From positions 1 to 10,810 of the forward strand of contig CAIRSV010000158.1 in assembly GCA_903881265.1 (NCBI GenBank): 10,810 bases of DNA. Reading direction: 5' to 3'. Below, piece by piece: positions 1-6,330 of this stretch. The stretch comes from an uncultured Bacteroidota bacterium (GTDB taxonomy: Bacteria > Bacteroidota > Bacteroidia > Chitinophagales > Chitinophagaceae). Numbering within the stretch: position 1 is the first letter of the stretch; every line of letters starts with the position of its first letter. The notes under the pieces were generated by a model that saw only the letters and a program-made list of their open reading frames with translations, was not told the DNA's origin and ran no database searches. Position numbers and translations under genes: made by a program.

Positions 1-73
1 ATAAACAAAAGGTTTGATAGAGGGCTTTAATTCTCTTGATGACAACAATTTAAATCTAAATACTAATAATAAA

Positions 74-472
74 ATGGTAACAGATCCAATAGCAGATTTC
101 TTAACAAGAATTAGAAACGCACAAATGGCAGGTCACAGAATAGTGAGTATTCCAGCTTCTAACTTAAAGAAAAGTATGACTGAAATTTTATACACAAAAG
201 GGTATATCGCCAAGTATAAATTTGAGGAGGATAACAAGCAAGGCATTATAAAAATTGCATTGAAATATGATTTAACCTCTAAAATTCCTGCCATACGTGG
301 ATTAGAGAGAGTGAGTCGCCCAGGTCTTCGTCAGTACGCTAAGCCAGCAGAAATCAAGCGTGTTCAAAATGGTTTAGGTATTGCCATCTTGTCAACTTCA
401 AAAGGAGTGATGACAGATAAAGAAGCAAAGGCAAATAATATTGGTGGTGAAGTACTTTGCCATATTTATTAA
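74..472 (+). CDS. rpsH: 30S ribosomal protein S8
   Basis: Primary 16S rRNA-binding protein of the small subunit, needed to fold the central domain of 16S rRNA; in enterobacteria it is also the translational repressor of the spc operon. The protein is 132 aa, the usual Bacteroidota length. It opens with an S8 N-terminus (DPIADFLTRIRNAQ, about 4-17) and carries the C-terminal signature STSKGVMTD (107-115) followed by GGEVLCHIY at the end. The frame stays open upstream to a TTG at 14, but those 20 extra residues are Asn/Leu-rich, unlike any S8, so the ATG at 74 is chosen. It has an A-rich leader and no Shine-Dalgarno motif. Bases 1-73 hold no recognisable rpsN tail. First visible gene of the operon, 72 bases before rplF. 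Confidence 0.97.
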   Translation: MVTDPIADFLTRIRNAQMAGHRIVSIPASNLKKSMTEILYTKGYIAKYKFEEDNKQGIIKIALKYDLTSKIPAIRGLERVSRPGLRQYAKPAEIKRVQNGLGIAILSTSKGVMTDKEAKANNIGGEVLCHIY

Positions 473-544
473 TAGAATTTCGTACGTAGTTAACTTTAAA
501 ATACAGAATTGAACATTACGTTTCAGTTTTAAAACATACATAAA

Positions 545-1099
545 ATGTCTCGAATAGGAAAAAAACCGGTAGAAATCCCAAGTGGTGTTACGATTAGTGT
601 AACCCCTGCGAATGAGATTATCGTGAAAGGCCCAAAAGGCGAATTAAGACAATTAGTTGATAGAGATATCATACTTGATATTAAAGAGGGCACGCTTGAA
701 GTAGGTCGCCCTACCGATCAAATCAGACACAGAGCGATGCACGGCTTGTACCGTTCGTTGGTTGCCAATATGGTCAAAGGTGTAACTGATGGCTTCACTC
801 GTAAGTTGGAGTTAGTTGGTGTGGGGTACAAAGCAGTTAACCAAGGTAATGTATTGGATTTGGCTTTAGGTTATTCTCACAATATTATTTTCGAAATTCC
901 TAGTGAATTGAAAGTAAGCACTGAGACCCTAAAAGGTAGCAATCCAATGATCACCCTTGAAGGTACTGATAAGCAATTATTAGGTGCTGTGGCTGCAAAA
1001 ATTCGTAGCTTACGCAAACCAGAACCATACAAAGGGAAGGGTGTTAAATACGAAGGTGAATATATCCGTCGTAAAGCAGGTAAAGCAGCTGGTAAATAA
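545..1099 (+). CDS. rplF: 50S ribosomal protein L6
   Basis: Large-subunit protein that binds 23S rRNA near the sarcin-ricin loop and the factor-binding region. It is 184 aa, normal for bacterial L6. It begins with the family N-terminus MSRIGKKPVEIPSGV. It has the two tandem L6 alpha/beta domains (about 10-82 and 90-165) and ends with the signature around EPYKGKGVKYEGE (159-171) plus a basic tail. The ATG at 545 follows an A-rich leader. It lies between rpsH and rplR in the canonical spc order, so co-transcription is expected. A 7-bp hairpin sits in the 53-base gap to rplR. Confidence 0.97.
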   Translation: MSRIGKKPVEIPSGVTISVTPANEIIVKGPKGELRQLVDRDIILDIKEGTLEVGRPTDQIRHRAMHGLYRSLVANMVKGVTDGFTRKLELVGVGYKAVNQGNVLDLALGYSHNIIFEIPSELKVSTETLKGSNPMITLEGTDKQLLGAVAAKIRSLRKPEPYKGKGVKYEGEYIRRKAGKAAGK

Positions 1100-1113
1100 A
1101 ATAAGTAAAATCA

Positions 1114-1135
1114 GAAAATGGTTACAGTCATTTTC
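1114..1135 (+). other. Intercistronic hairpin between rplF and rplR
   Basis: Perfect 7-bp inverted repeat GAAAATG / CATTTTC (1114-1120 and 1129-1135) with an 8-base loop, 15 bases after the rplF stop and 17 bases before the rplR start. There is no T-run after it, so it is not a convincing terminator. An RNA-processing or stability element is possible, and so is chance in AT-rich spacer. Confidence 0.3.
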
Positions 1136-1152
1136 ATTAAAAATAAAGTATT

Positions 1153-1503
1153 ATGGACGCTAAAGTAGTAAGAAGACAGAAACTAAAATGGAGAATTCGT
1201 AAGAAGATCTCAGGAACAGCTGAATGCCCACGTTTATCTGTGTTCAGAAGCAATAAAGAAATTTATGCTCAGTTAATTGATGATGTGAATGGTGTTACAA
1301 TCGCTGCATCTAATAGCCGTGGTAAAGATGTTGAATCAAAAGGAAATAAAGTTGAGATTTCTAAAATGATTGGGATGTCAATAGCCTCAAAAGCGAAAGC
1401 AAAAGGAATTGTAAAATGTGTCTTCGATCGTGGTGGTTATCTCTATCATGGGCGTGTAAAAGCAATCGCTGACGGTGCTCGTGAAGGTGGATTAAATTTC
1501 TAA
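1153..1503 (+). CDS. rplR: 50S ribosomal protein L18
   Basis: 5S rRNA-binding protein of the central protuberance, acting with L5 and L25/CTC-type proteins. It is 116 aa, typical for bacterial L18. It has a basic N-terminal tail (about 1-20), the RNA-binding core PRLSVFRSNKEIYAQLIDD (26-44) and the C-terminal signature FDRGGYLYHGRVKAIADGAR (91-110) ending GGLNF. The ATG at 1153 follows an A-rich leader without Shine-Dalgarno. It sits in the canonical position between rplF and rpsE, 43 bases before rpsE. Confidence 0.97.
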   Translation: MDAKVVRRQKLKWRIRKKISGTAECPRLSVFRSNKEIYAQLIDDVNGVTIAASNSRGKDVESKGNKVEISKMIGMSIASKAKAKGIVKCVFDRGGYLYHGRVKAIADGAREGGLNF

Positions 1504-1546
1504 TCCTACGAATAAAATAATTTAAAAGAATTCTAAAAAAAGAATA

Positions 1547-2065
1547 ATGTCTCAAACAAAAGAAAATACAGTTAAATCAGGTGACATCGAATTACATGAT
1601 AAAGTAGTATCTATCAATCGTGTTGTTAAAACAACCAAAGGAGGTCGAACGTTTAGTTTCTCAGCTCTTGTGGTAGTTGGAAATGGTAATGGTATCATCG
1701 GTCACGGATTGGGAAAAGCGAAGGAAGTTCAAATGGCTATTCAAAAAGGGATAGATGATGCGAAGAAAAACTTGGTAAAAGTACCTGTTCTTCATGGTAC
1801 TGTGCCTCACGAAATATTGGCGAAAGCAGGTGCTGCAAAAGTCATGATCAAGCCCGCGTCTCATGGTACTGGTGTAATTGCCGGAGGAAGTATGCGTGCT
1901 GTGTTAGAAAGTGCAGGTATTACAGACGTTTTGGCTAAATCATTAGGTTCAGCGAATCCTCATAATGTGGTAAAAGCAACCGTTAATGCCTTGGCAATGA
2001 TGCGTGAGCCAATTCAGTTCGCTAAAGATAGAAATGTAAGTTTAAAAACTGTATTCAACGGATAA
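1547..2065 (+). CDS. rpsE: 30S ribosomal protein S5
   Basis: Small-subunit protein at the mRNA entrance and decoding region; it affects translational accuracy and contacts the site where spectinomycin acts. It is 172 aa, close to the usual length. The N-terminal S5 double-stranded-RNA-binding fold includes the loop TTKGGR (29-34), where spectinomycin-resistance changes map in other bacteria; the loop looks wild-type. This is followed by ALVVVGNGNGIIGHGLGKAK (40-59). The C-terminal S5 domain contains GTGVIAGGSMRAVLESAG. The ATG at 1547 comes right after an A-rich stretch, and rpmD follows after 37 bases. Confidence 0.97.
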   Translation: MSQTKENTVKSGDIELHDKVVSINRVVKTTKGGRTFSFSALVVVGNGNGIIGHGLGKAKEVQMAIQKGIDDAKKNLVKVPVLHGTVPHEILAKAGAAKVMIKPASHGTGVIAGGSMRAVLESAGITDVLAKSLGSANPHNVVKATVNALAMMREPIQFAKDRNVSLKTVFNG

Positions 2066-2102
2066 ACTGCGTTGAGACTTCAAATAAAGAAAGAAAACGA
2101 AT

Positions 2103-2279
2103 ATGAGTAAGATAAAAGTAACACAGGTTAAAAGCGCCATCGACCGCAGTAAGCGTCAAAAGGCGACATTGATAGCCCTTGGGTTAAAGAAAATCAGCCA
2201 ATCAAGAGAGTTGGAAGCAACTCCTCAGATTATGGGCATGATCAAAAAGGTGCAACATTTAGTAATTACTGAAAAATAA
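2103..2279 (+). CDS. rpmD: 50S ribosomal protein L30
   Basis: Small large-subunit protein of the bacterial L30 (uL30) family. I translated it by hand: 58 aa, starting MSKIKVTQVKSAIDRSKRQK and ending VQHLVITEK. It has the family pattern of an N-terminal beta strand (IKVTQVKS), the basic ID.SKRQKATL segment, then ALGLKKI and the C-terminal MIKKVQHLV strand. Length matches bacterial L30 (about 58-60 aa). It fills the expected place between rpsE and rplO, starting 37 bases after rpsE and stopping four bases before the rplO ATG. Its length puts it below common ORF cut-offs, so automated calls may skip it. Confidence 0.95.
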   Translation: MSKIKVTQVKSAIDRSKRQKATLIALGLKKISQSRELEATPQIMGMIKKVQHLVITEK

Positions 2280-2283
2280 TAAA

Positions 2284-2736
2284 ATGAATTTACATACATT
2301 AAAGCCTGCTGAAGGCTCTACACATAGAGATGGAAAACGTCTTGGTCGTGGTAACTCATCTGGTAAAGGTGGTACTTCTACCAAAGGTAATAAAGGTGCT
2401 CAATCACGTGCAGGTTATAATCAACGACGCGGAAGTGAAGGAGGTCAAATGCCATTGCACAGACGTTTACCTAAACGCGGATTTAAGAATATCAACCGTA
2501 TTGATTACAAGGTGTTGAACATTAGTCAAATCGATGACTTAGCAACTCGTTATGAATTACAAGAAATTTCTCCGGAAAGTTTATACGTAACGGGTCTCTT
2601 GAACAGAACGGATTTGATTAAGATACTGGGTGGTGGTGAATTGAAAACCAAACTGACCTTTAAAGTAAATGCTGCTAGTGAAACTGCGAAGAAAGCGATT
2701 GAAGCAGCAGGAGGCACCTTGGAAATCGTCATCTAA
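2284..2736 (+). CDS. rplO: 50S ribosomal protein L15
   Basis: 23S rRNA-binding large-subunit assembly protein. It is 150 aa, standard for bacterial L15. The Gly/Lys/Arg-rich extended N-terminal arm (about 11-50, GRGNSSGKGG, KGNKGAQSRAG) threads into rRNA in known structures. The conserved EGGQMPLHRRLPKRGF follows (52-67), and the C-terminal globular domain ends with the KLTFKVNAAS...AIEAAGGTLE signature. The residue before EGGQ is Ser, where Phe is common. The start codon is four bases after the rpmD stop, suggesting translational coupling. A terminator-like hairpin begins seven bases after its stop. Confidence 0.97.
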   Translation: MNLHTLKPAEGSTHRDGKRLGRGNSSGKGGTSTKGNKGAQSRAGYNQRRGSEGGQMPLHRRLPKRGFKNINRIDYKVLNISQIDDLATRYELQEISPESLYVTGLLNRTDLIKILGGGELKTKLTFKVNAASETAKKAIEAAGGTLEIVI

Positions 2737-2742
2737 ATTATC

Positions 2743-2775
2743 AAATAATACTAACGTCCTTAGTATTATTTTTTT
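2743..2775 (+). terminator. Terminator or attenuator between rplO and secY
   Basis: Perfect 12-bp inverted repeat AAATAATACTAA / TTAGTATTATTT (2743-2754 and 2760-2771), loop CGTCC, running into five Ts (2771-2775) and then ATT. This is the layout of an intrinsic terminator, although the stem is AT-rich (2 G-C pairs). It lies immediately after rplO and 115 bases before secY, inside an operon that is normally continuous. Complete termination would require a secY promoter between about 2780 and 2889. Partial termination would lower secY-map expression relative to the ribosomal genes. Confidence 0.6.
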
Positions 2776-2889
2776 ATTCACACCATTGATCTGAAAGCGG
2801 CAAAGACAAAAAGAATTATTAAATATAGTTTGAAAAGGTGAGATTATTCGTTTAAATTACACCGCTAAAAAACTGAACTTAGAAGCAGA

Positions 2890-4227
2890 ATGAAAAAAAT
2901 AATTAATACATTAAAGAATATCTGGAGTATCGATGAGTTGCGTAATCGTATTGTTTTTACGTTAACGCTTCTGTTGGTCTATAGAGTTGGTTGTCACGTT
3001 GTGATTCCTGGTATCAACCCGAATGATTTAAATAACAACGAAGGGCAAAGTGGTTTGTTGGGTTTATTCAACATGTTCGCAGGTGGAGCCTTTAATAAAG
3101 CATCCATTTTTGCATTAGGTATCATGCCATACATCTCTGCTAGTATCGCTATGCAATTAGCTCAGATTGCCATTCCTCAGCTACAAAAATTATCAAAAGA
3201 GGATAGTGGTCGTAAGAAAATAAATCTTTATACTCGTTATTTAACAGTAGGTGTTACCTTGTTTCAAGCGATAGGCTACATAACATACTTACGAAGTCAG
3301 AATGGTGCCGCTATTATGAATGATAGTTTCATGTGGATGGTTTCAACAGTGGTTGTACTCACAACAGGTACCTTGTTTGTGATGTGGGTAGGTGAAAAAA
3401 TTACGGATAAAGGAATTGGAAACGGAACATCGCTTATAATTTCTGCAGGTATCATTGCACGTTTACCTCATGCATTGGTGCAAGAGTTTCAGGCAAAAAC
3501 ACAAGCAGCAGGTGGCGGTTTGTTGATTTTCTTAATAGAAATTGCATTCATGGTGATAATCATTATGGCTATTATCCTTCTTATACAAGGTATTCGTCGT
3601 ATCCCATTGAATTATGCTCGTCGAATTGTAGGAAATGCGTCTGCTTCTAATATGACTGGTGCCCGTGATTTCATACCTATCAAGGTAAATGGTGCAGGGG
3701 TCATGCCTATCATCTTTGCTCAAGCCATGTTGTTTATTCCATCGACGATCATTGGTTTTTCGAATAGTGAAACCGCCCAAGGTTTTGTAAAACATCTAAC
3801 GAATCCAGGTTCTCTATGGTATAATATCATCTATGCGATCCTCGTTATTGCGTTCACATATTTATACACAGCATTGATTTTCAATCCAAATCAAATGGCT
3901 GAAGATCTGAAGCGAAATAATGGTTTTATACCAGGCATCAAACCGGGTTCTGATACTGCTGATTATATCGGTGCTATTATGGATCGTATTACATTGCCTG
4001 GAGCTATTTTCCTTGCATTGATTGGTATATTGCCAGGTATTGCAGGTCAATTGAAAATTACAAGTGGATTTGCTAGTTTCTATGGAGGAACCTCTATGTT
4101 GATCATGGTTGGTGTTATTTTAGATACCTTACAACAAATAGAAAGTCAGCTCTTAATGCGTCATTATGATGGATTGATGGAAAGTGGCCGTATCACAGGT
4201 CGACAATCTGTACCTGCGAGTGTCTAA
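2890..4227 (+). CDS. secY: Preprotein translocase channel subunit SecY
   Basis: Central pore of the SecYEG inner-membrane translocon, which exports unfolded proteins with SecA and inserts membrane proteins with SRP-delivered ribosomes. It is 445 aa with the ten expected hydrophobic segments, roughly 21-40, 71-94, 117-134, 147-168, 180-196, 209-233, 268-290, 311-332, 367-385 and 398-413. Recognisable landmarks are GIMPYISASIAMQL (77-90), DKGIGNGTSLIISAGI (173-188) before the fifth segment, the cytosolic loop with PLNYARR (239-245), and a C-terminus with LLMRHYDGLMESGR. The ATG at 2890 lies 153 bases after rplO, an unusually long gap that holds a terminator-like hairpin. map follows on the same strand after another hairpin. 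Confidence 0.97.
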   Translation: MKKIINTLKNIWSIDELRNRIVFTLTLLLVYRVGCHVVIPGINPNDLNNNEGQSGLLGLFNMFAGGAFNKASIFALGIMPYISASIAMQLAQIAIPQLQKLSKEDSGRKKINLYTRYLTVGVTLFQAIGYITYLRSQNGAAIMNDSFMWMVSTVVVLTTGTLFVMWVGEKITDKGIGNGTSLIISAGIIARLPHALVQEFQAKTQAAGGGLLIFLIEIAFMVIIIMAIILLIQGIRRIPLNYARRIVGNASASNMTGARDFIPIKVNGAGVMPIIFAQAMLFIPSTIIGFSNSETAQGFVKHLTNPGSLWYNIIYAILVIAFTYLYTALIFNPNQMAEDLKRNNGFIPGIKPGSDTADYIGAIMDRITLPGAIFLALIGILPGIAGQLKITSGFASFYGGTSMLIMVGVILDTLQQIESQLLMRHYDGLMESGRITGRQSVPASV

Positions 4228-4258
4228 ATTGACGTTTAAAAAATAATTTTATTATCTT

Positions 4259-4286
4259 ATATCCCGAAGCGTATGTTTCGGGATAT
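4259..4286 (+). terminator. Hairpin between secY and map
   Basis: Perfect 10-bp inverted repeat ATATCCCGAA / TTCGGGATAT (4259-4268 and 4277-4286) with an 8-base loop, 31 bases after the secY stop and 16 bases before the map start. It is followed by TTAAATTTTATATA rather than an uninterrupted T-run. The GC-rich core makes it a stable RNA hairpin. It could be a leaky terminator, or a 3'-end stability or processing element. It ends so close to map that it could also affect map translation. Confidence 0.45.
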
Positions 4287-4302
4287 TTAAATTTTATATA
4301 CC

Positions 4303-5100
4303 TTGATTTATTACAAAACAAACGAAGAAGTAGAACTCATACGCAAGAGTAATTTGCTTGTATCAGCGACTATAGCTGAATTAGCCACTCGCCTTAAGCC
4401 GGGTGTTACCACCAATCAACTTGATGCTATAGCTGAAACTTTTATCAGAGACCATGGCGCTACGCCAGCCTTTAAAGGGTTTAGAGGGTTCCCATTTACC
4501 TGCTGCATGAGTATTAATGCAGCAGTAGTGCATGGTTTTGCCACTGATGATGAGTTGAAAGATGGTGATATTGTCAGCATTGATACAGGGACTGTATTGA
4601 ATGGTTTTGTTGGGGACAGTGCCTATACGTTTGCCATCGGTGAAATTGAACCTGCGGTGCAACAATTGCTTAAGGTTACCAAAGAATCTCTTTATCTTGG
4701 TATTGAACAAGCTATACTTGGCAATCGTATTGGAGACATCAGCTGGGCTATTCAAGAACACACAGAGAAGAAGCATGGTTATGGTGTGGTGCGTGAACTA
4801 ACAGGGCATGGAGTAGGTAAAAGTTTGCATGAAGAACCTGAAGTGCCAAATTATGGACGAAGAGGAAATGGGTTGAAACTTCAGGATGGTTTAGTGATAG
4901 CCATTGAACCAATGATTAATCTTGGCAAGAAGGATATTTTTTGTGCTGATGATGATTGGACGATTATCACAAGTGATGGCAAACCATCAGCTCATTTTGA
5001 ACATTCGATTTGTGTGCGAAGAAATAAAGCAGATATACTTTCTTCTTTCGTGGAAATTGAAGCAAACGAAAAGGCAAACCCTAATTTGTTTTCTGTATAA
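4303..5100 (+). CDS. map: Type I methionine aminopeptidase (TTG start)
   Basis: Cytosolic metalloprotease that removes the initiator Met from nascent proteins after deformylation. It is 265 aa with the pita-bread fold. The metal ligands expected for type I enzymes are all visible: D94 (in VSIDTG), D105 (GFVGDSAY), H169 (TGHGVG), E202 (IEPM) and E233 (FEHS). The substrate-binding histidines H77 (VVHG) and H176 (SLHEEP) are also present. The start is TTG at 4303: an in-frame TAA lies at 4288-4290, no ATG or GTG intervenes, and the resulting MIYYKTNEEVELIRKS matches how Bacteroidota Map proteins begin. It is the usual gene after secY, but infA and the rest of the ribosomal cluster do not follow. 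Confidence 0.95.
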   Translation: MIYYKTNEEVELIRKSNLLVSATIAELATRLKPGVTTNQLDAIAETFIRDHGATPAFKGFRGFPFTCCMSINAAVVHGFATDDELKDGDIVSIDTGTVLNGFVGDSAYTFAIGEIEPAVQQLLKVTKESLYLGIEQAILGNRIGDISWAIQEHTEKKHGYGVVRELTGHGVGKSLHEEPEVPNYGRRGNGLKLQDGLVIAIEPMINLGKKDIFCADDDWTIITSDGKPSAHFEHSICVRRNKADILSSFVEIEANEKANPNLFSV

Positions 5101-5232
5101 GTTTAATTCCATCTTTCTTGGAAGTCATATCCTTTATAAAAACCAGGTGTGCTATGATTTATTTTAACTGGTATTCGCAGAAATCTGTACTTAGATGCCA
5201 GAAATTAATACGGTTTCATGAGGTGGTCTATG

Positions 5233-5754
5233 CTAAAACGCAGATGTAGGTTGACCAAAATTTTTATTGAACTGCGCCACAAAGGAAATAGGTTCATCGG
5301 GTGTAATAATAATTTTTCGTCCATCGGTTGTGATGATTAAGACATAGTTATTTCTGCGAGTGGCATAAAATGTCATTGAACCAAGTGCGCGATTTGCAAA
5401 TTTTCCAAAATACCCAAACAAGCCTCCTACGCCGAAAGTTCGGATCGTCCATTTCATAGTCTCCTTATCAACGATTTGAGCCGACACGAGCATCTCTTTC
5501 TTAATGTTGACATCAGTTAAGGGACGATGTATGATGATTGCAGATTCAGTCAATATATACTTGACAGGATGAAATGCATACACACCACAGAAGATTGAAA
5601 GTGGCAGAATACGTATAAAAATGGAACCAGTATACATGGTATTACCAAGCGGTAAAAACTGGGAACCGATAATGGCAATAAAAAGAATGGCAACGCCAAT
5701 TGTGACACCTTTAGCCACTTTGTCAAGACTGCATGTATAAATCATTGGGAGCAT
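5233..5754 (-). CDS. Two-TM bacterial PH-domain protein
   Basis: Predicted small inner-membrane protein of 173 aa. Two hydrophobic segments (about 15-36 and 43-62) are followed by a domain (about 63-165) resembling the bacterial PH-like family bPH_5 (PF10882). Matching features are TFGVGGLFGYFG (106-117), then LGSMTFYATRR (124-134), VLIITTDGRKIIITP (138-152) and a final DEPISFV. Related proteins are generally uncharacterised membrane proteins and no enzymatic motif is seen. The start is the ATG at 5754; a second ATG at 5745 is possible. It is convergent with map (132-base gap) and divergent from the DUF3820 gene. A TAnnTTTG match (5809-5816) and a 7-bp dyad (5771-5790) lie upstream. The family call is from sequence pattern and the function is unknown. 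Confidence 0.8.
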   Translation of the reverse strand: MLPMIYTCSLDKVAKGVTIGVAILFIAIIGSQFLPLGNTMYTGSIFIRILPLSIFCGVYAFHPVKYILTESAIIIHRPLTDVNIKKEMLVSAQIVDKETMKWTIRTFGVGGLFGYFGKFANRALGSMTFYATRRNNYVLIITTDGRKIIITPDEPISFVAQFNKNFGQPTSAF

Positions 5755-5770
5755 TTTTTCGTTTAAAATA

Positions 5771-5790
5771 GATTGAAATTTTATTCAATC
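5771..5790. promoter_or_regulatory. 7-bp dyad upstream of the PH-domain gene
   Basis: Inverted repeat GATTGAA-N6-TTCAATC (5771-5777 and 5784-5790), 16 bases upstream of the PH-domain ATG and downstream of its putative -7 element. It could be an operator or a hairpin in the mRNA leader. No factor can be assigned. Confidence 0.3.
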
Positions 5791-5808
5791 ACAGTGATGT
5801 AAAAACAG

Positions 5809-5816
5809 CAAAAATA
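5809..5816 (-). promoter_or_regulatory. Putative Bacteroidota -7 element for the PH-domain gene
   Basis: Read on the minus strand this is TATTTTTG, an exact match to the Bacteroidota -7 consensus TAnnTTTG, placed 55 bases upstream of the ATG. A TTG lies 15 bases further upstream, closer than the usual 19-21, so the -33 part is weak. The motif is short and can occur by chance. Confidence 0.35.
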
Positions 5817-5956
5817 AGCTAATTCACGCGTCAATTGGGTTCATCAGGATAATGAAATTGGGTTTAAACGACACTGTGAATTGTTGGAATGGAAATCATA
5901 GTTGAAATCTTTGCTGGGCAAGCGTATTTTTAAACAATAAATTTATATCCTTGCAT

Positions 5957-6196
5957 ATGGAAAATGCTGATGACGGAATGAATCCAGATTTACTGCGACA
6001 AATTGTTGTCATGAAAATGCCTTTTGGTAAATACAAGAATACAGTGCTCGCTGATCTTCCTGTTTCTTATCTTGAGTATTTTGTTCGAAAGGGGGGCTTC
6101 CCTAAAGGCACTCTTGGCACATTGCTTTCAACGGTGTACGAAATAAAATTGAATGGCTTGGAGGAGATTCTTTGGCAGTTGAAAAAGATGAGGTAA
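5957..6196 (+). CDS. DUF3820 family protein
   Basis: Small protein of 79 aa matching the DUF3820 family (PF12843, labelled in Pfam a putative quorum-sensing-regulated virulence factor). Visible family landmarks are MPFGKYKN (21-28), LADLPVSYLEYF (31-42), GGFPKGTLGTLL (46-57) and EIKLNGL (62-68); together they span nearly the whole domain. It is probably cytosolic, with no signal peptide or membrane segment, and its biochemical role is unknown. The virulence label comes from distant relatives and should not be carried over. The ATG at 5957 is preferred over an in-frame TTG at 5951, since that TTG overlaps a promoter-like TATCCTTG. The DUF6089 gene follows on the same strand after 134 bases. 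Confidence 0.85.
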   Translation: MENADDGMNPDLLRQIVVMKMPFGKYKNTVLADLPVSYLEYFVRKGGFPKGTLGTLLSTVYEIKLNGLEEILWQLKKMR

Positions 6197-6296
6197 CAAT
6201 TCAAGACTCCATCATTCATCCCTCGTTTCTATTTTCGTTAGGTCGTTGTTTTTTTTTACATATTTTTTTCAAACGTATGATTTTTCACATTCTTTT

Positions 6297-6308
6297 CGTA
6301 ATATTACG
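6297..6308. promoter_or_regulatory. 12-bp perfect palindrome upstream of the DUF6089 gene
   Basis: CGTAATATTACG reads identically on both strands and ends 22 bases before the ATG of the DUF6089 gene, in a T-rich spacer. Size and place suit a dimeric-regulator operator or core-promoter spacer. No known regulator site is recognised. Confidence 0.35.
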
Positions 6309-6330
6309 GATAGTTTAATATATCCTTATT

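Noticed and set aside
14..73. 20-residue N-terminal extension of S8 from a TTG at 14
   Set aside because: The extension is low-complexity and Asn-rich, unlike S8 proteins. The ATG at 74 gives the exact family N-terminus and length.
4381..4776. 131-codon open frame on the minus strand opposite map
   Set aside because: It lies wholly inside a confidently identified essential gene and its translation has no domain pattern. It is a shadow frame.
5125..5180. ACCAG/CTGGT repeat with a T-run on the minus strand as terminator of the PH-domain gene
   Set aside because: The stem is only 5 bp with a loop of about 21 bases, too weak to call. No other terminator was seen between map and this gene.
5951..5956. 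TTG at 5951 as start of the DUF3820 protein
   Set aside because: It would add only two residues and overlaps the promoter-like TATCCTTG. The ATG at 5957 is the simpler choice.
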